Source: a virus. From it: DNA of 51,814 bases. Below, piece by piece: positions 27,027 to 35,340 of this stretch. The notes under the pieces were generated by a model. It was given only the letters and a program-made list of their open reading frames with translations, made no database searches and had not been told where the DNA came from. How positions within the stretch are numbered: the first letter of the stretch is position 1; each line of letters opens with the position of its first letter. The stretch is from positions 1 to 51,814 of the IMG/VR virus record IMGVR_UViG_3300047564_006497; one strand, written 5' to 3'. A program made the position numbers and the translations under genes.

Positions 27027-27763
27027 AGTAAATTGTCGTAAATTATTTTGGCCCAATGTCGATGTCCATCTTCTTTAAAATGATTTGTGTGATCTAAAGA
27101 AAATTTTTTTTTGTTGAGATATTCTAGCATGGTATTGTTGTTACCAAAAACCCAATTTGATAAATCTATTTTATTCACCAATGTATAAAGTTCTTTGTAC
27201 TGGCTAGTTTTTCTGCATGGAAGATTATAATTTTGATCTCTTCGTTGTTGGGATTTGTTGGCAAGGTATAATGCTGTGGTGGATTCGTTAACAAATTCTT
27301 TAATATAGTTATTTCCGAGTGCAAGAAAAAATAGAAATTTTATATCTTTTTCTTTAAAATAATCTTGAAGATGTAGTATCAGATAAATCCAATCTCGGAA
27401 ATTAATGTATTCATTGTGAAGCTCAGTTGCCCAAAATTTATGTATGTGACCGAGATCGTTGGGCAATTCGTTTTTGTTATCGACTAAACAATCATTGCTA
27501 GTAAGTCGCAGATATTGTCCTTGTGAATAGCTTAGTTCGTCGCGATCTATTGCAGTCCAGCCGATGATTACTAATTCTGGTGTTGGATTAATAGAAAGAT
27601 ATTCTATTGTAGTTCTGTTGATACGAGAATTGCTGGCTCCGCCGAGCGCTAAATTTACCACTGGTTGATTTAGTAATTTTCCTAGTTGTCCCGGCCACGC
27701 CAGTTCTGTACTTTGCAGAGAGAGACCTTCGGTAAAACTACATCCGTTGACCAACACTGTCAT
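27023..27763 (-). CDS. SGNH-like protein with GCS nucleophile motif
   Basis: A 246-aa protein. NGCSFTEGLSL at residues 6-16 stands where GDS would be (Asp replaced by Cys), ALGGASNSRINRT near 40-52 gives the Gly/Asn blocks, and DHTNHFKEDGHRHWAKII at the C-terminus gives an H/D-H pair. These fit a diverged SGNH fold as used in acyl-ester chemistry. It is very AT-rich compared with its neighbours, which suggests a separate origin. It is coupled by ATGA on both sides, to the epimerase upstream and the aminotransferase downstream. Confidence 0.72.
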   Translation of the reverse strand: MTVLVNGCSFTEGLSLQSTELAWPGQLGKLLNQPVVNLALGGASNSRINRTTIEYLSINPTPELVIIGWTAIDRDELSYSQGQYLRLTSNDCLVDNKNELPNDLGHIHKFWATELHNEYINFRDWIYLILHLQDYFKEKDIKFLFFLALGNNYIKEFVNESTTALYLANKSQQRRDQNYNLPCRKTSQYKELYTLVNKIDLSNWVFGNNNTMLEYLNKKKFSLDHTNHFKEDGHRHWAKIIYDNLL

Positions 27764-28725
27764 CGTTTAATATTCCAATATTCCGAGGTAGTCAGCCATT
27801 CATAATATTTCTGGAATCCTTCTTCGATGTCTACTTGTGGATCGTAGCTAAAATCTCTGCGTGCCGCGTCGATATTAAGCGCACCTCTGCTAGGAAAATC
27901 TGCATCTTTGTCACGTACTTCAACGGTACCTTGACCTACTATGCGCACTGCTAGATTGGCCGCCTCCAGCAGACTCCAAGAATGGCTCTTGGTGATGTTA
28001 TAGGTCTTATTGTTGGCCTGCTCACTGAGACCGGCAGCTACGATACCATCGGCAGCATCGTCCACATAGGTAAAGTCCAAGGTCTCTGTGGCACCATTAA
28101 CTTTGAGCGTTCCACCACGCATGGCAGTCAATATGAACTTGGAAATGACACGATCTTCCACATCCAACGGTCCGTAAACAGCACTGGGACGTATGATGGT
28201 GTGTGCTAGACCGTGTCGGCGTGTGTAGTCCCTGACCAACCATTCACCGGCCAGTTTCATGATGCCATATTGTCCCTGTGGCTGGCATGGGGAATTCTCA
28301 GTGACATCATCTTTGAAGTCACCATAGACCATACTACTGGAAATATAAACGAATTTTTTAACTCCGTGCTTGACAGAGTTCTCCAAGAGATTTAGCAGGC
28401 CTTCGCTCATGGCACGCGATCCCATCTGTGGATTGACGTTGACCACTTTCTGTCGGGGAAAACTGGCCAAGTGTATGACCATCTCGGGTTGGTAGTAGCG
28501 CATCAACCAGTCAATGCCACCAGCATCGGAGATGTCGATGCGATGTATGCGATCAGTGGTGATCTTTTTCTTGCGCTCGTCGATGAGATAGTCGAGTTCA
28601 GCCTGCGGCACGAGTCCATAGTTGGTACGGATGTCAGTGATGTAAATCTCATGATTTTGGCACTCCAGCCTGGCCACCACATTGTGTCCAATGAGTCCCA
28701 ATCCCCCTGTTACCAATATCTTCAT
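27760..28725 (-). CDS. NAD-dependent epimerase/dehydratase (extended SDR)
   Basis: A 321-aa extended short-chain dehydrogenase. ILVTGGLGLIGHNVV is the Rossmann GxxGxxG, VIHLASFPRQKVVNVNP follows, and the catalytic set is YISSSMVYG plus QYGIMKLAGEW (YxxxK). RPSAVYGPLDVEDRVISKF and DFTYVDDAADGIVAAG are typical of sugar-nucleotide epimerases and 4,6-dehydratase relatives. It likely makes the keto- or epimerised sugar used by the aminotransferase two genes downstream. It is coupled to thyA by an ATGA overlap, linking the sugar genes to the nucleotide genes. Confidence 0.92.
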   Translation of the reverse strand: MKILVTGGLGLIGHNVVARLECQNHEIYITDIRTNYGLVPQAELDYLIDERKKKITTDRIHRIDISDAGGIDWLMRYYQPEMVIHLASFPRQKVVNVNPQMGSRAMSEGLLNLLENSVKHGVKKFVYISSSMVYGDFKDDVTENSPCQPQGQYGIMKLAGEWLVRDYTRRHGLAHTIIRPSAVYGPLDVEDRVISKFILTAMRGGTLKVNGATETLDFTYVDDAADGIVAAGLSEQANNKTYNITKSHSWSLLEAANLAVRIVGQGTVEVRDKDADFPSRGALNIDAARRDFSYDPQVDIEEGFQKYYEWLTTSEYWNIKR

Positions 28726-29621
28726 ACTGCCATCCTTGCTTTTATTGTATCATGACTTTGATAGTCCACTAACTTTACATCCTCCATGGTGAACCTGTCA
28801 ATGCTTTTGATATCGGGGTTGATCCAAAGCTGTGGTGCAGGCCTGGGTTCACGTGCCAACTGCTCTTTTACCTGCTCAACATGGTCTAGATATATGTGTG
28901 CGTCACCGAGAACGTGAACCAATTCCCCTACATCCAGATCACACACTTGAGCGATCATGTGAGTAAACACACTGTAACTCGCGATGTTAAAGGGTACACC
29001 TAGAAACATATCACAACTTCTCTGATACATCTGACAAGACAATTTTCTATCTTTGCTGACATAAAACTGTGCAAACATATGGCAAGGAGGCAGCGCCATC
29101 TGATCTAGTTCTCCGGGATTCCAGGCAGTGATGATATGCCTGCGACCAAAAGGGTCGGTCTTGATACCTTCGATTAAATTAGCAAGTTGATCTACCTCAG
29201 TGCGGTCAACTGCCAACCGAGTTCCTCCAAGATGTGCAGATCCCATGTCTTTTCTTACTGTATCTTTGTTCCAATGCCGCCATTGTACACCATACACTCT
29301 TCCCAAGTCTCCTTCATGTTTGGCGTGTGGTTGCCAATATGGTGCTAGAGCATTGGAGGTCCAGATAGTGACCGTACCGTCACTGGTACCGTGAGTGATT
29401 TCTGCCAGTCGACGTTCGTTGCCTGATCCTTCGATCATCCATAGCAGTTCTCCCAGCATGCTTTTCCATGCTAGTTTTTTTGTAGTTACTGCGGGGAAAT
29501 TTTCTGCTAAATTATATCGTTGTTGTAGACCAAATAGGCCAATTGTACCAACGCCGGTACGGTCATTCCTGACTTCGCCGTTATTCAGTACTTGTGAGAG
29601 AGCGTTTAAATATGTTTTCAT
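28722..29621 (-). CDS. thyA: Thymidylate synthase
   Basis: A 299-aa ThyA. The active-site Cys is C180 in ALPPCHMF. RTGVGTIGLFG, FPAVTTKKLAWKSMLGELLW, YGVQWRHW, RSCDMFLGVPFNIASYSV and HVLGDAHIYLDH are the folate- and dUMP-binding blocks. It makes dTMP from dUMP using methylene-tetrahydrofolate, supplying phage DNA synthesis. Its start lies inside the end of the dihydrofolate reductase gene (41-nt overlap), the usual pathway partner that recycles the folate. Confidence 0.97.
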   Translation of the reverse strand: MKTYLNALSQVLNNGEVRNDRTGVGTIGLFGLQQRYNLAENFPAVTTKKLAWKSMLGELLWMIEGSGNERRLAEITHGTSDGTVTIWTSNALAPYWQPHAKHEGDLGRVYGVQWRHWNKDTVRKDMGSAHLGGTRLAVDRTEVDQLANLIEGIKTDPFGRRHIITAWNPGELDQMALPPCHMFAQFYVSKDRKLSCQMYQRSCDMFLGVPFNIASYSVFTHMIAQVCDLDVGELVHVLGDAHIYLDHVEQVKEQLAREPRPAPQLWINPDIKSIDRFTMEDVKLVDYQSHDTIKARMAV

Positions 29622-30099
29622 ATTTTAAGAAATTACAAGAAAAATCGGGACTGGTATCACAACGCTTGATTTGGAATCCTGATAAAAATTCCTTGATCTG
29701 TATTCTTACATCAGCTCTGTATTGCCCCTTGATTGTGGTAAGATACGCATAATCTAGATAGGGTTGCACAGCCATTAGCACATCGGGTCCACCTAGAACA
29801 AATATGTTCTGATCGGGGTGAGATCGTTGTATTGTTGACAGCACTGAGGTGATCTCCCCACCAACTGGTCTACCATATATAGGAAGATTGTTTGGGCGAT
29901 TGGTTAATACGTAACAGATACGTCCCGGCAAGGGTTTTGGAAATTTAGGATCATTCCAGGTTTTCCTTCCCATGACTACCACATGTCCCATGGTGAGATC
30001 CTGGAATCTTTTCATATCGTGTTTGTTGTGTGGCCAGGGCAAAGTACCGTCGTTGCCCATGGCTCCGTTTATATCGGTAGCGAATATAGCGTTAATCAT
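29581..30099 (-). CDS. dfrA: Dihydrofolate reductase
   Basis: A 172-aa DHFR. NAIFATDINGAMGNDGTLPW has the NADPH/folate loop with LPW, then DMKRFQDLTMGHVVVMGRKTW and IFVLGGPDVLMA (GG-containing cofactor site). It reduces dihydrofolate to tetrahydrofolate, closing the cycle with ThyA. The start lies 4 nt after the previous stop with no visible Shine-Dalgarno, so translation is probably coupled. Confidence 0.95.
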   Translation of the reverse strand: MINAIFATDINGAMGNDGTLPWPHNKHDMKRFQDLTMGHVVVMGRKTWNDPKFPKPLPGRICYVLTNRPNNLPIYGRPVGGEITSVLSTIQRSHPDQNIFVLGGPDVLMAVQPYLDYAYLTTIKGQYRADVRIQIKEFLSGFQIKRCDTSPDFSCNFLKYENIFKRSLTSTE

Positions 30100-30103
30100 T
30101 TAA

Positions 30104-30445
30104 TTAAAGGTTTTTTAATATTCGATCAGTGACTGGTTGTACGGTCTTGGCGACCTTTTCGACACTGATCATGAAGTCAACATCTTCGATGATGTCTTCC
30201 AATGCTTCGAGTTTTTGGTTGATAATTCTTTCTAGGAACTCGGGCTCGTTGCCTTCAGAGATCAGTTGCTCAATGTCGAGCGTTATCTCTGTGCCATCGG
30301 ACAAGTTGATATTAATGACATCGATGCAATGCAATGGTACCTCTTGCTTCTCTACGTCCTTGATTATACGCTCCCAGATCTGTTTGCGTGTAATGTTAAG
30401 ACGCGACTGTTTGTTTTTTCGTTGTTTTTTTGGTTTTGATGGCAT
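30104..30445 (-). CDS. Small T4-like conserved protein
   Basis: 113 aa from the ATG at 30445, chosen because the segment before it is inside the preceding gene's Lys-rich tail. It begins MPSKPKKQRKNKQSR (very basic) and continues with an acidic part, ISEGNEPEFLERIINQKLEALEDIIEDVDFM. I know this basic-then-acidic small protein as a recurrent gene of marine T4-like phages, without function. It overlaps its upstream neighbour by 50 nt. Confidence 0.7.
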   Translation of the reverse strand: MPSKPKKQRKNKQSRLNITRKQIWERIIKDVEKQEVPLHCIDVININLSDGTEITLDIEQLISEGNEPEFLERIINQKLEALEDIIEDVDFMISVEKVAKTVQPVTDRILKNL

Positions 30446-30983
30446 TTTTGGGAGCAAACGAATTCGCCTCTTTCTCAAGTCTTTCTGCTTCAGCAATGAG
30501 TCTCTTTGCTTCGAGTTTCATCTTAGTGGCTTGATCTAATCTTTGCTTGGCAAGATCTGAATCATCTAAAACCTGATTTTGATCGGCTTGTGGTATTACC
30601 GGATCTCCGAGATCTCTACCCATTGGCTCACCGGATTTGATCTGTTTTATTAAAGTGTTGAGGTTGTCTAGTTTGATGTCTTCATTGGAATTCGTAGTAG
30701 GTGTTACTGTAACAGAGTTGGTTTTTACCCGTGTTAAAAATCCCCCCACATGCAGGCTAGACAAAATACTATTGCCGTCTGCCATCAATGTACGGAATAG
30801 CACTTCATTGAACTCGTTGCTGGCTTGCCCCGCTTCGCTTTCCAGGCATTTCATCATTTCGTCGTGCAACAACGACGGCAAAGAATTGGGATAGGCGATC
30901 AGAGCTTGATCATCCTCTCCAGGCAGTTGCCTAAAGACTATAACAACCTTTTGGTTATTGTGTTTTCCTACGTGTTTTAACAT
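30396..30983 (-). CDS. Conserved T4-like phage protein (MLKHVGKHNN type)
   Basis: 195 aa from the ATG at 30983, which has AAGGAG at the right distance. N-terminal MLKHVGKHNNQKVVIVFRQL, LPSLLHDEMMKCLESEAGQ and EVLFRTLMADG match, from memory, a core protein of T4-like cyanophages with unknown function. The C-terminal 60 residues form a charged helix and end in a Lys/Thr-rich tail. It overlaps both neighbours. It is one of the clearest hints that the phage belongs to the T4-like superfamily. Confidence 0.8.
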   Translation of the reverse strand: MLKHVGKHNNQKVVIVFRQLPGEDDQALIAYPNSLPSLLHDEMMKCLESEAGQASNEFNEVLFRTLMADGNSILSSLHVGGFLTRVKTNSVTVTPTTNSNEDIKLDNLNTLIKQIKSGEPMGRDLGDPVIPQADQNQVLDDSDLAKQRLDQATKMKLEAKRLIAEAERLEKEANSFAPKNAIKTKKTTKKQTVAS

Positions 30984-31236
30984 TTGATTTCTCCTTGGAT
31001 ATTTGATCTTCAACTGAAGGCGTTGATTCAGGCTGGGTTTGATTATCAATTGGCTGGGTTTTTACCACACCCGATGCTTCTAAAAAAGCTTTCAAGCGAT
31101 CGTGTAATCCGCCAACATTGGCCATTTCATCTGCCCTTATCGCACCTCGTTGAGATACGACTTGGATGATTTGATACATCAAGAGTAGATCTTGTACACC
31201 AAGACTTGGTCCTTGAGATTGAGCATTTTCTTGCAT
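30955..31236 (-). CDS. Small conserved T4-like protein
   Basis: A 93-aa protein with GGAG before the ATG at 31236. LGVQDLLLMYQIIQVVSQRGAI, then ADEMANVGGLHDRLKAFLEASG, resembles the small protein that precedes the MLKHVGKHNN gene in other T4-like phages (from memory). The C-terminus is Lys/Gln/Thr-rich and disordered. It overlaps the next gene by 29 nt. Function unknown. In the 71-base gap upstream I see only a possible weak -10 (TATACT on the minus strand near 31257). Confidence 0.75.
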   Translation of the reverse strand: MQENAQSQGPSLGVQDLLLMYQIIQVVSQRGAIRADEMANVGGLHDRLKAFLEASGVVKTQPIDNQTQPESTPSVEDQISKEKSNVKTRRKTQ

Positions 31237-31307
31237 TGATTTCTCCAGCGGATAAAGTATACAGATATTTAATGCCTGTAGAAGACCAAGGCAATTTTTC
31301 TAAACTA

Positions 31308-31598
31308 CTAGTTGTGCTTGCTGATGTTAATGGCATCTAGTACAAGAGCAAAAAAACTGGCTTCCCCGGGAGACTCAAATGCCGCTACTTTAGAGAAACC
31401 AATTTTTTCGTTGGAGTCATAATGATACATGTCACCAAAATAAAATCTACTGCTGGAATTGGTGTAAATCCAATCCAATATCTCCTTTTCGTTGACTCTG
31501 AGTTCAAACGATACAGGAAAAAAATGCGGAGGACAATGATTTATCCTCCGCATTCCAAGCACCTCAAGGGGATTCACTTCACGGTCTATCAGAGCCAT
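31308..31598 (-). CDS. Small protein of unknown function
   Basis: A 96-aa protein overlapping the previous gene by 20 nt. RINHCPPHFFPVSFEL, then ILDWIYTNSSSRFYFGD and AAFESPGEASFFALVLDAIN. The last block is a hydrophobic helix typical of several T4-like phage proteins. No enzymatic motif. It probably belongs to the conserved small-gene module of this region. Confidence 0.65.
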   Translation of the reverse strand: MALIDREVNPLEVLGMRRINHCPPHFFPVSFELRVNEKEILDWIYTNSSSRFYFGDMYHYDSNEKIGFSKVAAFESPGEASFFALVLDAINISKHN

Positions 31599-31902
31599 CG
31601 TTGATGATAGTCAATTTGAATTCACTGTTGGTTGGTTGCTCGATGATTATCTTGTCCACTAATAATTCGTCGGCCCTCGACCTAAAACCTTCTACTAAGT
31701 CAAACTGTCGAGAGATTGTTGCGATTTCCACTGCTCGGGCAAGATCTTCGAGTGCTGTTTCCACCGCCATAATGCGCTGTATTGCAGACTCTAGATCCTT
31801 GGGATCGTTCTTGTATTGGGGCACCGGAAGTTGAATTCCGTCAAGTTTGTCAGCAATCTCTTGGACGGCTTTTTCGTCTAACACGGGCTGTGGAGTGGTC
31901 AT
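31579..31902 (-). CDS. Small acidic helical protein
   Basis: A 107-aa protein, predicted largely helical (DLESAIQRIMAVETALEDLARAVEIATISRQF), then a short beta-rich end (FKLTIINDGS). No recognised family. It lies between the secreted hydrolase and the small T4-like genes, 9 nt after the hydrolase stop. Confidence 0.62.
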   Translation of the reverse strand: MTTPQPVLDEKAVQEIADKLDGIQLPVPQYKNDPKDLESAIQRIMAVETALEDLARAVEIATISRQFDLVEGFRSRADELLVDKIIIEQPTNSEFKLTIINDGSDRP

Positions 31903-31911
31903 AGATTTAGT

Positions 31912-32775
31912 TTACTTGAAAGAGTTGAAAAAGTCTAGGCTACGTCGTATCGAATCTTTGGTTATTTGATCATCGTAGCGATAGGTGACCGAGTTTCCAT
32001 TGGCAGCTACTTTTGAAAATCCATCTAGTCCTTTGCAGTCCCAACAATGTGTTGCTCCAGGATAAACATGCCAGTCAACTTTGACTTTCTTTTCAATATT
32101 CTTCAAAGTAGAGACGCATCGATCGGCTGGTGTTTCGGGGTCGTTGTCACCCATGAGCCAGATCACTGGAATATCGGTGTCGTTGAACAAATAGTTACCA
32201 CCTCTCCCAAAATCACAGCCTCCGTATAACCCACCTACTGCCCTGGGCCGCAATCGGCCGGATGCCACTTGTTTATAGACATCCTGGCTCGCGGCCAACC
32301 CGCCCACCATAGTGCCCAAGCTGAAACCAAACGTAAAGATTCTGTTTTTGTCCACACCGGGAATTTTGCTAAGATGTTCAACGGCATCGTAGAGATCCTT
32401 GACCATCCTACCTTCGGCTACAGTGCGATTACGAGAACCCGAGCAATTTTTTCCGGCGTTCCTGGGCTGGTAGTGGTCAACTACTAACACAGTATATCCG
32501 GCATCGACAAATACTTTAATCCAGGTTTTTAAATCGCCTTCACTTCTAGCATGTATTCCTGAACAAGCCGGTAACAAAACTAATCCGGGTCCCGGATCGC
32601 GAGACTTTTTTGAAGGCAAGAAAACAGCGTTACGGATCGACGACGATGATTCAAACGGAACTATAGAACTAGAAAATTTTAAATCTTCACCAATGGTGGC
32701 TTCACGACCATAATTGGCTTGAGCTGAAAGTGATACAACAAGGCCCAGTGTTAAAACCAATGATTTGATCTTCAT
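31912..32775 (-). CDS. Secreted dienelactone-hydrolase-like alpha/beta hydrolase
   Basis: 287 aa from the ATG at 32775 (ATGA overlap with the VWA gene). MKIKSLVLTLGLVVSLSAQA is a signal peptide with an AxA cleavage site, so the product should reach the periplasm. GLVLLPACSGIHARSEGDLK begins the alpha/beta fold, FGFSLGTMVGG is the nucleophile elbow (Ser, where true dienelactone hydrolases have Cys), GDNDPETPADRC supplies Asp and PGATHCWDCKG the His. Six Cys in the mature part suggest disulfides. Substrate unknown. Its coupling to the MoxR/VWA pair is odd for a secreted enzyme. Confidence 0.85.
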   Translation of the reverse strand: MKIKSLVLTLGLVVSLSAQANYGREATIGEDLKFSSSIVPFESSSSIRNAVFLPSKKSRDPGPGLVLLPACSGIHARSEGDLKTWIKVFVDAGYTVLVVDHYQPRNAGKNCSGSRNRTVAEGRMVKDLYDAVEHLSKIPGVDKNRIFTFGFSLGTMVGGLAASQDVYKQVASGRLRPRAVGGLYGGCDFGRGGNYLFNDTDIPVIWLMGDNDPETPADRCVSTLKNIEKKVKVDWHVYPGATHCWDCKGLDGFSKVAANGNSVTYRYDDQITKDSIRRSLDFFNSFK

Positions 32776-34028
32776 TTTTTCGATGCCTCTTCGTAGTGAG
32801 CCCAAATACCAAAGGGCGGTTCACATCCGGGATTACCTTTGATGATCCAAACGGTGTCACAGTACAACTCGTCACCCCATGATCCAAACGGGTAACCATC
32901 TGTGAACATGATGAACTTTTTGGGCTCGATACCTTGTTCTTTCATGAAAGCCCAATTGGCTTCAAAGTCTGTGCCACCGCCACCCTGGGGCTCGTAGTTC
33001 ATGATATCTTCCAGATTATCGGAAGTAAACATTTGTGGATTATAGACTTCGGTGTCAAAACTCCATACATGGATGCGGTACTCGTCGTAACTATCCATGA
33101 TGCCTTTGATTTCCGTCAGGAATGCGCGGATATCTTCACTGCCGATGGAACCAGATGTGTCCACTGCTACACAGACATCAATAGTCTCACCGGGCTTCAT
33201 ACCGGGTAGGATAGCATCATGATGCCAACCTTTGCGACTGGGCCGAGCAAAGGTAAAGTCTGATTTGATAGTAGAGATGATCTGTTGCTCCAGCAATTCT
33301 TTCCATCCAATCACAGGAGCAGTGAGGTCTTTGATTAATCGTTTGACGCCACTGGGTACATTGCCGGCACCACAGGCCTGTGCGGCTTGTAGTACTGCCT
33401 GCTTAATCTCGTCTTTGATTTCTTTCTTTTCAGCATCGGTAAGACGCGGGCGTTTGCCCTGACCATCTTTGTCACCGTTACCGTTACCTTCTCCGTCATC
33501 ACCAAGATGTTCGTCTAATATCTGTTGAGCTAGATCTTCGATGTTGATTTTATCGGCATTGGTCATCAAATCATCGTAGACTTCTTCGGCACTCATGCCG
33601 CGATATTTACTGTCGTAGAGTATAGGAACTACAGTGATACGCTCGCCTACACGCTGTTCCAGCAAGTCAGCATTGACACAATAATCATCAGCGATGTTCC
33701 AAATTTTTGGATCACGACTGCCACGCCGCCCCATGTGGTCATAGACAGCATGTAAGACTTCGTGGCCAAACAAGAACTCAGTCTGCTTGAGCGGGAGACT
33801 CTTGATGAACTCAGAATTGTAATAGAAGCGACGACCGTCCGTGGCGGCGGTGGGACACCAGTCGTCGGCATTGACCAGTGTCATGCGGGTGGCCAGGTTG
33901 CCAAAAAAAGGACTACGGAGAAGGAGACCGACTCGTGCAGTTACCAACTTTTCACGTGCCTCGGCATCTACTCGAGCGTTAGTGGTAGTTTGAGTTTTAG
34001 ATCTTTCTGCTAGGGTATTGTCAGACAT
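32772..34028 (-). CDS. VWA-like protein with N-terminal metallopeptidase-like domain (DUF2201)
   Basis: A 418-aa protein. The N-terminal half has FLFGHEVLHAVYDHMGRRG, with a zinc-type H89-E90-x-x-H93 motif, and WNIADDYCVNADL, as in the metallopeptidase-like part of DUF2201 proteins. A Gly/Asp/Lys linker follows near residues 180-205. The C-terminal part has VAVDTSGSIGSED (MIDAS DxSxS), GGGGTDFEA and FIMFTDGYP. With the MoxR ATPase upstream it forms the usual MoxR-VWA pair, thought to act as chaperones for metal loading or complex remodelling. It has its own TTGACC-type promoter. Confidence 0.9.
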   Translation of the reverse strand: MSDNTLAERSKTQTTTNARVDAEAREKLVTARVGLLLRSPFFGNLATRMTLVNADDWCPTAATDGRRFYYNSEFIKSLPLKQTEFLFGHEVLHAVYDHMGRRGSRDPKIWNIADDYCVNADLLEQRVGERITVVPILYDSKYRGMSAEEVYDDLMTNADKINIEDLAQQILDEHLGDDGEGNGNGDKDGQGKRPRLTDAEKKEIKDEIKQAVLQAAQACGAGNVPSGVKRLIKDLTAPVIGWKELLEQQIISTIKSDFTFARPSRKGWHHDAILPGMKPGETIDVCVAVDTSGSIGSEDIRAFLTEIKGIMDSYDEYRIHVWSFDTEVYNPQMFTSDNLEDIMNYEPQGGGGTDFEANWAFMKEQGIEPKKFIMFTDGYPFGSWGDELYCDTVWIIKGNPGCEPPFGIWAHYEEASKK

Positions 34029-34054
34029 TGGATGCTCCTTACTGTATATTTTAT

Positions 34055-34083
34055 ATTATACAAGAACGGGAATTATCGGTCAA
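34055..34083 (-). promoter_or_regulatory. TTGACC-N17-TATAAT promoter for the VWA gene
   Basis: Read on the minus strand: -35 TTGACC (34078-34083), a 17-nt spacer, -10 TATAAT (34055-34060), then AAGGAG and the ATG at 34028. It is almost a perfect host sigma-70 promoter and sits right behind a terminator. Confidence 0.9.
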
Positions 34084-34089
34084 TCGAGC

Positions 34090-34129
34090 AAAAAACGGGG
34101 GACTTATGCGCCCTGATGCGCGGCCCCCG
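34090..34129 (-). terminator. Rho-independent terminator after the MoxR gene
   Basis: On the minus strand a CGGGGG/CCCCCG stem encloses a smaller GCGC/GCGC stem and ends in six T. It separates the MoxR transcript from the promoter of the VWA gene. Confidence 0.82.
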
Positions 34130-34148
34130 AGCCCGTGACGGCTAGACT

Positions 34149-35249
34149 TTACTTACCGCTCGCGGCAATGATATACTTGCCAAACCGTTGATGGAACTCA
34201 TCAAAGGATTTCATCTTGCCAGGAACCATGGGTAGATTGTAGGTGGTAAGAGCCACTCGAGCACCCATGACCACCAGTTCGGTAGTGAAATTATCCATCA
34301 TGAATCGCAGGAAGTTATCGGCCTGGGCATGCCACTCACTAATCTTGCTATTGCTGAGTTTCTTATGCTGTTCCTGTAATTCATAGCACATGGAAACAGT
34401 CAGCGAGTACATGGCACTGACCTCTTTGACTTTGAGTTCTTTGACTTTACCAGCCAAGACTTGTTCGGGATTGGGCATCTGGCTTGATACTTTGCGGTGA
34501 GCCATAAATTTCACAGCCAACCCTTCGCCCACAGTACCGGCGATCAAATCAGTGAGCTCAGCATCAGTGGTTTCGTCATCATCCAAGAAGTCCGAGACAA
34601 AGCTCCAAGAACGTGGCGTAGCGAAACTGCGGCTGGCCGAGCGCGGATCAAAATCCATGAGGTCTTGTTTGGCGAAGCTGAGGTAGCCCACCACGTCTTT
34701 ATGGATCTTTTTGTTGACAGCCCATTGTTGCCACGAATCAAAGTCAGATCGAACTTCAATGTGGACGAAACGATTGGCCAGCGGAGTGGGCATACGATAT
34801 GAGATGCCCTTGTCGCTTTCACGATTACCAGCGGCAACCAACACGACATTGTCAGGTAGTATATACTTGCCTACTCGACGGTTAAGAATGAGTTGGAATG
34901 CGGCACCTTGTACAGCAGGCACAGCCTGATTCATTTCATCCAGGAACAACACCACGATGGGATATTGTTGAGCCATCTCTGTAGTAGGCAAATCGATGGG
35001 AGGAGCCCAGTCCATAAGGCCGGTCTCTTTATTAAAGAATGGGATACCACGGATGTCGGTGGGCTCCATTTGACCCAAACGAAGGTCGATCATATAGCCG
35101 CCCATTTCGGTGGCCAAGTCAGAGATCAATTCGCTTTTGCCGATTCCGGGAGGACCCCAGAGAAAGACTGGGCGTTTCTTTTTAAAGCACCGTAGCACAC
35201 GGCTCCGGGCTTCGCTGGGGGTTACAGTACGATTTTCGCTTACACTCAT
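34149..35249 (-). CDS. MoxR-family AAA+ ATPase
   Basis: 366 aa from the ATG at 35249 (AAAAGGAG upstream; a GTG just before it is less likely). Walker A is GPPGIGKS at 32-39, Walker B is IVVLFLDEMNQ near 99-109, then LVAAGNRESDKGISYRMP (sensor 1) and PLANRFVHIEV with an Arg finger candidate. It belongs to the MoxR/CbbQ branch, which works with VWA proteins as a chaperone-like ATPase; its VWA partner is the next gene. It is cytoplasmic and full length. Confidence 0.93.
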   Translation of the reverse strand: MSVSENRTVTPSEARSRVLRCFKKKRPVFLWGPPGIGKSELISDLATEMGGYMIDLRLGQMEPTDIRGIPFFNKETGLMDWAPPIDLPTTEMAQQYPIVVLFLDEMNQAVPAVQGAAFQLILNRRVGKYILPDNVVLVAAGNRESDKGISYRMPTPLANRFVHIEVRSDFDSWQQWAVNKKIHKDVVGYLSFAKQDLMDFDPRSASRSFATPRSWSFVSDFLDDDETTDAELTDLIAGTVGEGLAVKFMAHRKVSSQMPNPEQVLAGKVKELKVKEVSAMYSLTVSMCYELQEQHKKLSNSKISEWHAQADNFLRFMMDNFTTELVVMGARVALTTYNLPMVPGKMKSFDEFHQRFGKYIIAASGK

Positions 35250-35289
35250 CACGGACTCCTTTTAAAGGTTATTGCTTCAGGGTATAGTT

Positions 35290-35318
35290 ATTGTAAAATA
35301 TCAGGGATTTCAGGTCAA
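35290..35318 (-). promoter_or_regulatory. TTGACC-N17-TACAAT promoter for the MoxR gene
   Basis: Minus strand: TTGACC (35313-35318), 17-nt spacer, TACAAT (35290-35295), about 40 nt before the start at 35249. Confidence 0.85.
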
Positions 35319-35340
35319 CCACTGCATTCTTGCTAGAAAG

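Noticed and set aside
29360-29410. Repeated GTACC/GGTAC and GTGAC/GTCAC words looking like an operator
   Set aside because: They fall in the conserved coding region of thyA (residues about 75-90) and are explained by the codons.
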